This document shows, in pieces, positions 24,797-32,548 of a stretch of DNA of 64,000 nt. The DNA is from Enterococcus_K sp051713825 (lineage in GTDB: Bacteria; Bacillota; Bacilli; Lactobacillales; Enterococcaceae): assembly GCF_051713825.1 (NCBI RefSeq), contig NZ_JBIOQR010000001.1, positions 2,418,001 to 2,482,000 on the forward strand, read 5' to 3'. The notes under the pieces were generated by a model. That model was not told where the DNA came from. It made no database searches and saw nothing but the letters and a program-made list of their open reading frames with translations. The position numbers were made by a program, and so were the translations under genes. Every line of letters begins with the position of its first letter. Position 1 is the first letter of the stretch.

Positions 24797-25006
24797 CTAT
24801 ACTGTTTGATAATGTAATCGTTCTGCAGATTTTTCTTTTAAAAACTGTTCATATAAATCGATGTTTATATGAACTTCATTTTTTGTTGGTGCAATGTAGC
24901 CTTTTCGAAATTTCGATTGTTTGAATAAGTTAATCCGTCGGTGATACGTCGATTCTGAATATTTGTACTTTTCTTTGAAGTCTTTTTTTGAAAGTGTTCC
25001 GTCCAT
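24797..25006 (-). CDS. Small helix-turn-helix protein, excisionase-like
   Basis: A 69-residue basic protein (LSKKDFKEKYKYSESTYHRR, then INLFKQSKFRKGY) that resembles the short winged-helix or excisionase-type DNA-binding proteins. AGGAGGAATAACG precedes the ATG. It follows the antirepressor gene in the leftward early operon, a place where phages often encode excisionase-type regulators. The specific role is inferred. Confidence 0.55.
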   Translation of the reverse strand: MDGTLSKKDFKEKYKYSESTYHRRINLFKQSKFRKGYIAPTKNEVHINIDLYEQFLKEKSAERLHYQTV

Positions 25007-25027
25007 CGTTATTCCTCCTCTCTAGAA

Positions 25028-25765
25028 CTATGAAAAAATATCAGAATTTCCATTTGCAAAGTCAATGATGGCTTGAAGCTCTAATGTCGGACTCCATCTT
25101 GGGATTAGTTCCATAGCTTCCTCAAATCGGATTTTCGGAATATCCATATAAGAAGCTACGTCAAAATAATCCTTTAATTGCTTATAGCAGTTACTGAAAC
25201 ATTTATTTCTGATAGATTTATCTTTGTATGCATTTGATTTCATACCACCTAGCGTACTAATAACTGTCGATTTGACTTGGTTGTTTATCCTTCTTCGTTG
25301 ACTACCATTCAAAGTGGTTTCAGTCTTCAGCAATGCTACGTCACCCTTTACTGTTTCCATTTCTTGGAGTTGGTGAATCATCATTTGTTCCATAGACATT
25401 GGTTGGTATTGTGGATTGAAGTAATGATTAACCAATTCTCTTTGTACCGCCCAGGATAAAGGGTCATTCATTGATTTTGTCAACATTGGGTAACCAGTTT
25501 GAGTAATAAGAATTAATTCTTTCGTTCGACTGCCGACGAAATTCGTCGCCTGTTTAAATTCTTTCAGTTTGTTTCCAGCAAGATTGAAATAATCTACACC
25601 TTCAATAAAATTCTCTCTATTTTCCCTGAAATTTCTTCCTGCCGTTCCTTCCGGACGTTGATGTAATTCGTCAATATCTTTAAAAGTGACAACTCGTTGT
25701 TTCTGGTACTCTTTAATTAATAAATCGGTTGTTTGTTCGTTTGCTGCAATTTGTATAGTGTTCAT
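25028..25765 (-). CDS. ORF6N/ORF6C antirepressor
   Basis: The 245-residue protein has an N-terminal ORF6N domain (VVTFKDIDELHQRPEGTAGR, ENFIEGVDYFNL, TKELILITQTGYPMLTKSMN, about residues 20-105) and a C-terminal ORF6C-like domain (LNGSQRRRINNQVKSTVIST ... PKIRFEEAMELIP, about 150-240). Such proteins relieve repression of the lytic promoters in Gram-positive temperate phages. It follows the Cro-like gene in the first leftward operon, with AGGAGGAGTTCAA upstream. Confidence 0.85.
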   Translation of the reverse strand: MNTIQIAANEQTTDLLIKEYQKQRVVTFKDIDELHQRPEGTAGRNFRENRENFIEGVDYFNLAGNKLKEFKQATNFVGSRTKELILITQTGYPMLTKSMNDPLSWAVQRELVNHYFNPQYQPMSMEQMMIHQLQEMETVKGDVALLKTETTLNGSQRRRINNQVKSTVISTLGGMKSNAYKDKSIRNKCFSNCYKQLKDYFDVASYMDIPKIRFEEAMELIPRWSPTLELQAIIDFANGNSDIFS

Positions 25766-25776
25766 TTGAACTCCTC

Positions 25777-25968
25777 CTATCGTATTCTGTAGTCTGAAAT
25801 AATTCGCAAAATAATCTGATTGCCTTTGACATTGTCGAGCTTTCCATTTAAGTAACTAGATAAATCTTGCTTCTTTACGCCATAAGCAACAGCCAAATCA
25901 GTTACAGAGATATTATTTTCCTTCATGTATTCCAATACTTTTTGTCTTCCGTTGGCAATATTAGGCAC
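25777..25968 (-). CDS. Cro-like helix-turn-helix regulator
   Basis: A 63-residue protein with an XRE/lambda-repressor-type fold: VLEYMKENNISVTDLAVAYG followed by VKKQDLSSYLNGKLD is the helix-turn-helix. It is the first leftward gene, divergent from the CI-like repressor, the position of Cro. The upstream AAAGGAGGGATTACA supports the start at 25968. It presumably binds the operators in the intervening region. Confidence 0.75.
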   Translation of the reverse strand: MPNIANGRQKVLEYMKENNISVTDLAVAYGVKKQDLSSYLNGKLDNVKGNQIILRIISDYRIR

Positions 25969-26272
25969 TGTAATCCCTCCTTTTTCTTTGTATTTGTAAG
26001 AAAAATAGCAAGAATTCGTAAATAACTATTGACTTTTCTATACGTTCGTATAAAATTAAAGCATAGTTAAATAAGCATAGTTAATCCCTTTTTAAATTAG
26101 CGTTCTAAGTTTGCCGACCTCGAATTGTAATTATTAATTAGGTGTATTAATTTTCGCTTCTAGTCTTACTATTTATCTTACGAGTATTACTTTATTACGT
26201 TTCGTATAAAATGTCAATCATTTTTTTACATTTCGTATTGAGTTTTCTCGTCTTTACAGGAGGAATATTGAT
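25969..26272. promoter_or_regulatory. Divergent lysogeny control region with operator-like repeats
   Basis: This gap separates the leftward Cro-like and rightward CI-like genes. ACGTTCGTATAAAAT (26042) and ACGTTTCGTATAAAAT (about 26197) are near-identical, and TTCGTA also occurs at 26015 and near 26232. GCATAGTTAA is repeated at 26061 and 26075 with 14-bp spacing. A rightward promoter candidate is TTGACT (26029) and TAAAAT (26051) with a 16-bp spacer. The repeats overlap the promoter, as expected for repressor operators. Confidence 0.65.
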
Positions 26273-26641
26273 ATGACAGTGTTTGAGATGATAAAAAAAT
26301 TAGCTACTGATCGAGGGGTAAGTGTATCTAAAGTTGCTTCAGACTTGGGTTTTAGCGAAAATCTGTTTTACCGTTGGAAAACCAGTGAACCTAAAGCGAG
26401 AGATTTAGAAAAAGTTGCAAAATATTTTGATGTAAATGTAGATTATTTACTTGGAAGGACAGTAAATCCTAATCCATTAGAAACGGAAGATGATAATATC
26501 CCGCCCGAATTTTTTGCTATTCAACGAAAATCAAAAATGCTGAGTCAAAAAGAGCAACAGCGCCTTTTAAAAATCATGGAAGCTACTTTTGATGATTTAG
26601 AGAATGGGGATTTTGAAGAAGATGAAGACGACGACTTATGA
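26273..26641 (+). CDS. CI-like phage repressor (XRE family)
   Basis: A 122-residue protein with an N-terminal helix-turn-helix: TVFEMIKKLATDRGVSVSKV then ASDLGFSENLFYRWKTSEPK, followed by VAKYFDVNVDYLLGR, the typical end of XRE domains. The C-terminal half is an acidic helix without a self-cleaving peptidase domain. The AGGAGGAATATTGAT ribosome site is good. It is co-transcribed with the ImmA-type protease gene, so repressor inactivation would be by proteolysis as in ICEBs1 ImmR/ImmA, rather than by RecA-stimulated autocleavage. Confidence 0.85.
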   Translation: MTVFEMIKKLATDRGVSVSKVASDLGFSENLFYRWKTSEPKARDLEKVAKYFDVNVDYLLGRTVNPNPLETEDDNIPPEFFAIQRKSKMLSQKEQQRLLKIMEATFDDLENGDFEEDEDDDL

Positions 26642-27743
26642 TGATATATCGCCTGATTATGGCAAGGCCCAATCTTTAGCTTATGAAACGGTGCAAAACA
26701 GCGGTCAAAGCAAATTGCCTTTATCTGTAAAAAAATTAATAAGAAGCTTTCCGAATATCTCTTTACAAAAATATACAGTATTTGCTAAAAGAAGAAATCT
26801 ATCTTTAGAAGAAGTTTATCAAATTACAAACTCAGAAGAGGGTTGTCTTTGGATGAACGGAAAGAATAAGTTTATTATTCTATATAATGATATGATAGAA
26901 AATACTGGAAGAATACGCTTTACCTTAGCTCACGAGTTGGGTCATTACGTTTTAAAGCACAATGAACTTTCAGAGAAAACAAAACTATCTAGATATTCTT
27001 TGACCAGTGATGAGTATGATATTTTTGAAAAAGAAGCTAATTATTTCGCAAAGAGATTGCTTGCTCCTATACCATTAGTGGATTTATATATGGAAAATTG
27101 GAACGAAATAGTGGCAACCAGTATTGAATATGCGTTCAACACATCCTATACAGTAGCACATCACATAATTACTGATTTGAAGAGAAGATATAAAAGGTCA
27201 ATGATAGTTCGAGAAGGACATCCTATGGTTGACAGCTTTATTGATTTCATTAACGCTGATGCGAACTCAAAAATTTGTATGAATTGTTTTGGGGCGCAAG
27301 ATAAGGATAATGATTTTTGCATATTTTGTGGAAATACTCATTTTAACGGTGCTAACGCTGAAAGTTATGCTAATTATTTTGTGGAAAGGGATAATATTAT
27401 GGACTATTCAAAAATTGAAACAAATGAACAAGGTACTCCTGTTAAATGTCCTAGCTGTGAGTACGAAGGATTGAATGACGATTTTAACTACTGTCCTATA
27501 TGCTCGACTTATATCCACAACGTTTGCTTAGGGCCTGATTCGAATAAAACAGTCGATACTTTTTTTGGTACGGTACAATTGACCCTTCAAGAAAGAAGTG
27601 AAGATTCTAGTAGCTGTGATGGAGTTTTGTCAGGGAATTTTAGATATTGTCCGAAATGTGGCGCTACTACATCATACAAAGTTCAAGGGTTACTAAAAAA
27701 TTGGGATTTGGAAAAGGAACTTAAGGAAGACCCACCTTTCTAA
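26622..27743 (+). CDS. ImmA/IrrE-type metallopeptidase with zinc-ribbon C-terminus
   Basis: The start is uncertain: ATG at 26604 and 26622 share the frame and overlap the repressor gene, and neither has a strong ribosome site; 26622 gives the more usual MKTTTYDDISPDYGKAQSLA beginning. The gluzincin motif HELGHYVLKH lies at about residues 103-112, with the third ligand glutamate in EKEANYFAKRLL near 140. After about residue 200 come zinc-ribbon-type cysteine pairs: CMNC ... CIFC, CPSC ... CPIC, and CPKC near the end. This protease would cleave the CI-like repressor. The ribbon extension is not part of the basic ImmA fold. Confidence 0.85.
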   Translation: MKTTTYDDISPDYGKAQSLAYETVQNSGQSKLPLSVKKLIRSFPNISLQKYTVFAKRRNLSLEEVYQITNSEEGCLWMNGKNKFIILYNDMIENTGRIRFTLAHELGHYVLKHNELSEKTKLSRYSLTSDEYDIFEKEANYFAKRLLAPIPLVDLYMENWNEIVATSIEYAFNTSYTVAHHIITDLKRRYKRSMIVREGHPMVDSFIDFINADANSKICMNCFGAQDKDNDFCIFCGNTHFNGANAESYANYFVERDNIMDYSKIETNEQGTPVKCPSCEYEGLNDDFNYCPICSTYIHNVCLGPDSNKTVDTFFGTVQLTLQERSEDSSSCDGVLSGNFRYCPKCGATTSYKVQGLLKNWDLEKELKEDPPF

Positions 27744-27750
27744 AATAAAA

Positions 27751-27825
27751 AAACACGCCCCATCCGTCGAAAGATTGGCGTGCAGTACAAAATAAACAAT
27801 AGGCTTATTTAGTCACGCTTATTGT
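27751..27825. terminator. Two hairpins between protease and integrase genes
   Basis: CACGCC/GGCGTG arms at 27754-27782 and ACAATA/TATTGT arms at 27796-27825. The first is preceded by seven A, so it would terminate leftward transcription best; on the plus strand no T run follows. They probably separate immunity and integrase transcripts or control integrase expression. Confidence 0.45.
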
Positions 27826-27849
27826 ATCAAAAAATAGGAGCTGATACAA

Positions 27850-28974
27850 ATGTGGATTGAAGAAATGCCGGACGGCAGATTCAAGTATATTGAACGCTAT
27901 GAGGACCCATTAACGGGGAAATTGAAACGTATGTCGGTGCTTTGCCCCAACAAGACGAGACAAACGCAAAAGGAAGCTATGTACATTTTGAATAATAAGA
28001 TTGCCGATAAACTAAATGAGTTGGAAAATGCTTTGCCAGAAATTACGTTTATCGACTTGTATAACGAATGGTATGAGCGCTATAAGAAGCAAGTAGCAGA
28101 AGGAACTTACCTCCCTACAAAAAACTTGATGAAAGCAGTAATTGCTGATGTGGGTGAAAATACATTGGTGTCTAGAATTGACGATCGTCTTCTTGGTGAC
28201 ATTTTAGATAGATATTTATATGAGAAAAATCTATCGAACAAATATGTCAGTATTATTAAGACTAAAATTAATCTTGTTTTGAAATATGCAATTAGAAAAG
28301 GTTATATTACCATCAACCCCCTAGACAAAGTTGAATTGAATTATAAGAAAGAATTTAAAACGGGAAAAATTAAAGATAAGTATCTTGAAGACTCCGAATA
28401 TCAATCACTTATAAAATTTTCAATGAATCATAATGAACGATATGGATTGTTGTTTCAGTGGTTGTATTTAACAGGAATGCGCCCTGGTGAGGCTACAGGC
28501 CTTTTAAAGTCAGATGTGGATGTTGATAACACAATGGTGGATATTAACGGCACACTGCTAACCAGAGAGCGTAAAGTATCAGAGATGGTTAAATCAAACC
28601 GGACAAAAACTGCAGCAGGGATGCGCAAAATTGGTTTGTCTACAAAGACCATGGAAATATATTATAGACTACTGGAATTAAATCCGAGTGGTGATTTTTT
28701 ATTTCAAACAAGCAGAGGAACACCTATTTTAATCACTGCAATAAATACGTATCTTAAAAAACATAAAGTCGATATGGGAATCAATCCAGAAAAAAGTTTA
28801 AGCTCTCATATTTTTAGACACACGCATATTTCTAAGCTGGCTGAAATTGGAACACCGATGTATGTGATACAAGACAGAGTCGGTCACGAGGATAGTAAAT
28901 TGACTCAACAAATTTATCTTCATGTTACTGAAGGAATGCGAGAAAAATTACAAAGTGATTTAGAGCTTTTATAA
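27850..28974 (+). CDS. int: Phage integrase, tyrosine recombinase
   Basis: A 374-residue site-specific recombinase. N-terminal arm-binding region (MWIEEMPDGRFKYIERYEDP), core-binding SAM-like domain (about residues 65-165), and catalytic domain with arginine in LTGMRPGEATG (near 217), HxxR in SHIFRHTHISKLA (near 325), the histidine of GHED and the tyrosine nucleophile in QQIYLHV (near 357). All catalytic residues are present. It is the rightmost phage gene and lies next to the rplS 3' end, marking that as the attachment side. AATAGGAGCTGATACAA gives the ribosome site. Confidence 0.93.
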   Translation: MWIEEMPDGRFKYIERYEDPLTGKLKRMSVLCPNKTRQTQKEAMYILNNKIADKLNELENALPEITFIDLYNEWYERYKKQVAEGTYLPTKNLMKAVIADVGENTLVSRIDDRLLGDILDRYLYEKNLSNKYVSIIKTKINLVLKYAIRKGYITINPLDKVELNYKKEFKTGKIKDKYLEDSEYQSLIKFSMNHNERYGLLFQWLYLTGMRPGEATGLLKSDVDVDNTMVDINGTLLTRERKVSEMVKSNRTKTAAGMRKIGLSTKTMEIYYRLLELNPSGDFLFQTSRGTPILITAINTYLKKHKVDMGINPEKSLSSHIFRHTHISKLAEIGTPMYVIQDRVGHEDSKLTQQIYLHVTEGMREKLQSDLELL

Positions 28975-29061
28975 AAGCTTGCCCCTTTTCTGCCCCTTTT
29001 GAGCGTATAGGGACAAAGTACTAGTGCTCACTGATTGAAATATATAACAATGATAAAATAA
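28975..29061. other. Prophage right junction, attachment site candidate
   Basis: The segment between the integrase stop and the rplS terminator. It has the palindrome AGCTTTTATAAAAGCT (28964-28979, overlapping the integrase stop) and two copies of GCCCCTTTT (28981, 28992). The exact attachment core cannot be set because the other junction is outside the window. Confidence 0.5.
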
Positions 29062-29085
29062 AAACCCTTGAATAATCAAGGGTTT
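29056..29085 (-). terminator. rplS operon terminator
   Basis: AAACCCTTGA and TCAAGGGTTT form a perfect 10-bp stem with a 4-base loop, followed on the minus strand by T-rich sequence. It is 24 bases after the rplS stop and may be part of the phage insertion target. Confidence 0.85.
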
Positions 29086-29108
29086 CAACTTCATTCGATA
29101 ACGATAAA

Positions 29109-29456
29109 TTAACGACGAATTTCTTTGATACGAGCTGCTTTTCCGTGTAATGCGCGTAGGTAATAAAGTTTCGCACGACGAACTTTACCAAAGCGAACCA
29201 CTTCAATTTGAGCAACACGAGGTGTGTGTAATGGGAAAGTACGTTCTACCCCAATACCATTAGAGATTTTACGAACTGTGTAAGTTTCGCTAATTCCAGC
29301 ACCACGGCGTTTGATAACAACACCTTCAAATAACTGGATACGTTCGCGAGTACCTTCGACAACTTTCGCGTGAACACGTACAGTATCACCAGGACGGAAC
29401 GCTGGGATGTCACTGCGTAATTGTTCTTGTGTTAATTCTTGAATTAATGGATTCAT
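29109..29456 (-). CDS. rplS: 50S ribosomal protein L19
   Basis: At 115 residues this has the usual bacterial L19 length. Recognisable blocks are MNPLIQELTQEQLRSDIPAF, GDTVRVHAKVVEGTRERIQL, the FEGVVIKRRGAGISETYTVR segment, and the C-terminal VRFGKVRRAKLYYLRALHGK. L19 lies at the subunit interface of the ribosome. It has its own promoter and a probable leader RNA upstream and a perfect terminator downstream. It belongs to the rimM-trmD-rplS group but is separated from trmD by a terminator. Confidence 0.97.
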   Translation of the reverse strand: MNPLIQELTQEQLRSDIPAFRPGDTVRVHAKVVEGTRERIQLFEGVVIKRRGAGISETYTVRKISNGIGVERTFPLHTPRVAQIEVVRFGKVRRAKLYYLRALHGKAARIKEIRR

Positions 29457-29540
29457 TTCTTCTTCTCCTTATTCCAAACATTCTTATGGTACGGACCACA
29501 GCGGAATATCGTAATAGTTAAGTGCTTTTGCACTCACCAA
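29457..29540 (-). ncRNA. Probable L19 leader RNA
   Basis: The untranslated leader of rplS contains a stable hairpin (GTGAGTGC and GCACTTAAC arms about an AAAA loop) and then the sequence TTCCGCTGTGGTCCGTACC before the ribosome site. Position, length and these blocks resemble the Firmicutes L19 autoregulatory leader. Identification is from memory of the motif and is not certain. Confidence 0.5.
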
Positions 29541-29543
29541 ATT

Positions 29544-29572
29544 AGTTTAGCACAGCTTTTAGACAGTGTAAA
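29544..29572 (-). promoter_or_regulatory. rplS promoter
   Basis: TTTACA (29567-29572) and TAAACT (29544-29549) with a 17-bp spacer, and a TG one base before the -10 element. It lies just before the leader hairpin. Confidence 0.65.
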
Positions 29573-29646
29573 GTAAATTTTCTTTATAACTATTTTTTGA
29601 CTTATATCTTCAATCCCTCTTCTATTTTAGCTGAGATCAAATCGTC

Positions 29647-29695
29647 AAAAAAACACCAAGGATTCCGGCTCTTAAAGGAGCAGTTCTTGGTGTTT
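29647..29695 (-). terminator. trmD terminator
   Basis: AAACACCAAG and CTTGGTGTTT arms enclose a smaller hairpin and are followed on the minus strand by seven T. It ends the rimM-trmD transcript, so rplS needs its own promoter. Confidence 0.85.
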
Positions 29696-29703
29696 CGTTT
29701 AGA

Positions 29704-30441
29704 CTAGGCTTCTTCTTTTTTGATCTCAGCTAATAGCTTGCTCATTTCATCTGTCAGCTCTAGTTTTTCTAACATATCTGGGCGACGTAAATACGTTCGA
29801 CGCAAGGATTCCTTTAGCTGCCATTCAGCAATTAGTTTGTGGTTACCATTGGTTAAGACTTCAGGTACGGCCATACCATTAAATTCAGCAGGGCGTGTGT
29901 ATTGTGGATGCTCTAGTAGTCCGGTTGAGTGAGAATCTGTTTGCGCAGATGTCTTATTTCCTAATACATCTGGAAGTAAGCGGACTGTTGCATCAATCAT
30001 GACCATCGCCCCTAACTCGCCGCCTGTCAAAACATAGTCGCCGAGTGAAACTTCATCGGTGACCATTGAACGAATACGCTCATCATACCCTTCGTAATGT
30101 CCGCAAATAAATACAAGGTGCTCTTCTTCAGAGAACTCTTCAGCCATTTTTTGGTCAAACTGTTTGCCAGCTGGATCTAAAAGAATCACTCTTTTTTGTG
30201 TGTGGGGTGTGTCCTTTTCGATTGCTTTTAAGTTGTCATAGATTGGCTGGACTTTTAAAAGCATGCCAGCGCCCCCACCATATGGATAGTCATCCACCGC
30301 TTGATGTTTGTTATCTGAAAACTCACGGAAGTTGGAGACGTTGATTTCGAGTAAATCTTTCTCGACCGCTTTTCCGATGATAGATTCTCCCATGGGTCCC
30401 TCAAACATTCGTGGAAACAAGGTTAAGACATCAATTCTCAT
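29704..30441 (-). CDS. trmD: tRNA (guanine-N1)-methyltransferase TrmD
   Basis: A 245-residue SPOUT enzyme that methylates G37 of tRNAs. It starts MRIDVLTLFPRMFEGPMGES, and has the SAM-binding knot segments ICGHYEGYDERI and DYVLTGGELGAMVMIDA, and the C-terminal VLTNGNHKLIAEWQLKESLR. Length is standard. It overlaps rimM by 11 bases, so they are coupled. m1G37 prevents +1 frameshifting in translation. Ends at a strong terminator. Confidence 0.97.
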   Translation of the reverse strand: MRIDVLTLFPRMFEGPMGESIIGKAVEKDLLEINVSNFREFSDNKHQAVDDYPYGGGAGMLLKVQPIYDNLKAIEKDTPHTQKRVILLDPAGKQFDQKMAEEFSEEEHLVFICGHYEGYDERIRSMVTDEVSLGDYVLTGGELGAMVMIDATVRLLPDVLGNKTSAQTDSHSTGLLEHPQYTRPAEFNGMAVPEVLTNGNHKLIAEWQLKESLRRTYLRRPDMLEKLELTDEMSKLLAEIKKEEA

Positions 30442-30955
30442 CGTCTAACAACCCTTCAGGAATTTCAACATGTACGACTCCTTCTTCTAAGTCAATTCGT
30501 TTTACTACAGAATCAATATAAGGCAATAAAGCGTCTTTTTTCTTTGGTCTTTGAACGACCCAGACATCATTGGCTCCTGGAGAAAGAATTTCTTTAATCT
30601 TACCAAGCTCGGTTCCCTCTTCGTTTACAACGACTAAGCCAATAATTTGATGATAGTAGAATTCTCCATCATTTAAGTGAGCTAAGTCCTCTTTGGAAAC
30701 TTTAAGAATCCCATCACGATATTTTTCAACATCATTGATATTCGGGTGGCCTTCAAAGCTTAGGATATTAAAGTTTTTATGCTTACGATGACTTTTAACA
30801 ATCAATTTAATTGGTGATTTATTCTCCTGAAATAAGAGCAAAGTTGCCCCAATTTTGTAACGTTCTTCTGGGAAATCCGTTTGAGAGATAACACGAACTT
30901 CTCCTTTGATTCCTTGTGTATTTACAATTTTTCCTACATTTAAATATTCAGTCAA
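30431..30955 (-). CDS. rimM: Ribosome maturation factor RimM
   Basis: A 174-residue protein with the N-terminal RimM barrel (YLNVGKIVNTQGIKGEVRV) and the C-terminal PRC-barrel (DGEFYYHQIIGLVVVNEEGT, PGANDVWVVQ, LLPYIDSVVKRID). It assists maturation of the 30S head and binds S19. It precedes trmD, as in most Firmicutes. The start has AGGAGACC upstream. In other Firmicutes rpsP and ylqC (khpA) are usually close by; here about 3.2 kb separates them. Confidence 0.95.
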   Translation of the reverse strand: MTEYLNVGKIVNTQGIKGEVRVISQTDFPEERYKIGATLLLFQENKSPIKLIVKSHRKHKNFNILSFEGHPNINDVEKYRDGILKVSKEDLAHLNDGEFYYHQIIGLVVVNEEGTELGKIKEILSPGANDVWVVQRPKKKDALLPYIDSVVKRIDLEEGVVHVEIPEGLLDDEN

Positions 30956-31170
30956 AAAGGTCTCCTCATTTCTTTGGTTATCCGTTTTATTTTAGCACGA
31001 GTTACAAGGGAATTCTACGCAGTTTTGCGTATGTTTATAATGAGAGCTAAAAAATTGTTCCGTCATACGAGTTTTTGAACGGTTTCTAAAAATGACTCAC
31101 ATGCAGGTCCGCATTCAGCCAAAAATATTTTTATAAATAAAGTTGTTTTCTAATATTTGCTATCGAATTA

Positions 31171-31632
31171 TTAAACTGGACGAATCAGCTGTAGGCAAGG
31201 ATTTTCGGGACCCCATAGATCAGGGAATACTTCAACATCCATAAAGCCCATCTTATGATAAAAGGCTCGCGTCTTTTGATAGTAGATATCTGGATGTATC
31301 GCAGCTAAAGTCTTCACTTGAAGAAGTGTGTATTCTTTTTTGTGGCACCAACTCAAGGCTTCTTCAATTAGTTGTTGCCCAAACCCTTTTCTTTGAGCTA
31401 ATTTTAGAACACCCATACAATCGATTTCTGCCGTTTTCTCAGCAGTTTGTTTGATGGATAAAAAGCCAACCACCTGATTTTGTTCTTTAACAAATAGTGT
31501 CGCCAAGTGTCTGGTATTTTCTACATATTCTTTTGTTGATTCAGGGAGTCCGAACCATTCAGGTAAATCGTCTAGAACACTTGTCGCTACTTGCGCTTTT
31601 TTCTCAGCGTCTGTTTCCCAGTAAATAGTCAT
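31171..31632 (-). CDS. GNAT-family N-acetyltransferase
   Basis: ATG at 31632 with GAGGAGGAC upstream; the longer frame has no ribosome site. The 153-residue protein has a GNAT fold: NQVVGFLSIKQT (strands 2-4), IDCMGVLKLAQRKGFGQQLI with the acetyl-CoA pyrophosphate loop QRKGFG near residue 85, and ARAFYHKMGFMDVEVFPDLW at the end. The substrate is not identifiable. It is transcribed alone within an insert between rimM and khpA. Confidence 0.87.
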   Translation of the reverse strand: MTIYWETDAEKKAQVATSVLDDLPEWFGLPESTKEYVENTRHLATLFVKEQNQVVGFLSIKQTAEKTAEIDCMGVLKLAQRKGFGQQLIEEALSWCHKKEYTLLQVKTLAAIHPDIYYQKTRAFYHKMGFMDVEVFPDLWGPENPCLQLIRPV

Positions 31633-31742
31633 AAAGTCCTCCTCTGTCTTCTCTTCTATTATAACAGAAGGGGAAACGAGAATCGATGGGAAGTACCCTA
31701 TTGAAAACATCCTCAATATCTAGCTTTCATAAACTGATGCCG

Positions 31743-32369
31743 TTATTGGAGTAACCAAGTTTCATCCATCGTTTTATTGGCGTTAAAGTGTTTTCCGTGT
31801 ACATCAACTGCAGCATGCCATTCTTTGCATAAATCATGCGGAACGTTTTCTACTAAATGGTCAAATTCTTTACGCATCTCGGTATAGTTTTTGTAGGTGC
31901 CAAAACCGAGTCGTGTAAATAATCGAATCGCGTACTGGTCACAAATAAAGACGTTTCTTTCGAATATGTATAACAACATCGCATCGGCTGTTTCTTGTCC
32001 AACACCTTTGATTGACAATAATTCTTTACGTAAGTCTGGTGTAGAATAGCTCTGAAACTTATCTATATTGGCGCCATGACCAATAAACCAATGCATCAAT
32101 TCTTTGATATAGAGGCTTTTTTGTTTGAAAAAACCGGCCGGCCGAATGAGTTCCTGTAGTAACTCCATATCCATATTATGTAGTTGTGTAACAGATAAGT
32201 GACCTTCCAAATTCTGCAAGGCACGCTTGGCATTTTTTTCTGTTGTTTGCTGAATGAGAATCATTGAAACCCAGTCTGCTATTCGGTTCTCATCTTGCCA
32301 CCACTCTTGAAATCCGTAACGCTCAACGAGTCGGTTTAGTACATTGATTTTTTTTGTATCAATTTTCAT
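31743..32369 (-). CDS. HhH-GPD DNA glycosylase, MagIII-like
   Basis: A 208-residue base-excision glycosylase of the endonuclease III superfamily: MILIQQTTEKNAKRALQNLE, helix-hairpin-helix LLSIKGVGQETADAMLLY near residues 116-133 and the catalytic aspartate in FICDQYAIRLF near 139. The lysine of endonuclease III lyases is replaced (GQET in place of GRKT), and there is no C-terminal four-cysteine iron-sulfur motif. Both features agree with a monofunctional alkylbase glycosylase of the MagIII type. This is inference from motifs; the substrate has not been shown. Confidence 0.8.
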   Translation of the reverse strand: MKIDTKKINVLNRLVERYGFQEWWQDENRIADWVSMILIQQTTEKNAKRALQNLEGHLSVTQLHNMDMELLQELIRPAGFFKQKSLYIKELMHWFIGHGANIDKFQSYSTPDLRKELLSIKGVGQETADAMLLYIFERNVFICDQYAIRLFTRLGFGTYKNYTEMRKEFDHLVENVPHDLCKEWHAAVDVHGKHFNANKTMDETWLLQ

Positions 32370-32490
32370 AATCGTTACTCCTTTATCTAGCCATTAATTA
32401 AGGATTGTTCTAATTCCAATCCTATCATAGTATTCCCTTACGAGTATCAAAAAATTCACGATTTGTGAACCTGTTCTATTCTAGACAAAT

Positions 32491-32540
32491 AAAAAGAACT
32501 CATAACCAAAATGTTCCTGTTAAACATTGGTTATAAGTTC
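32491..32540. terminator. Terminator after lipoprotein gene
   Basis: GAACTCATAACCAA and TTGGTTATAAGTTC arms (one mismatch) around a 17-base loop, with TTTTTATTT following on the minus strand. Confidence 0.75.
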
Positions 32541-32548
32541 CATTCTAA

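Noticed and set aside
26638..26700. ATG at 26638 as start of the protease gene
   Set aside because: It is in a different frame from the HELGH-containing protein.
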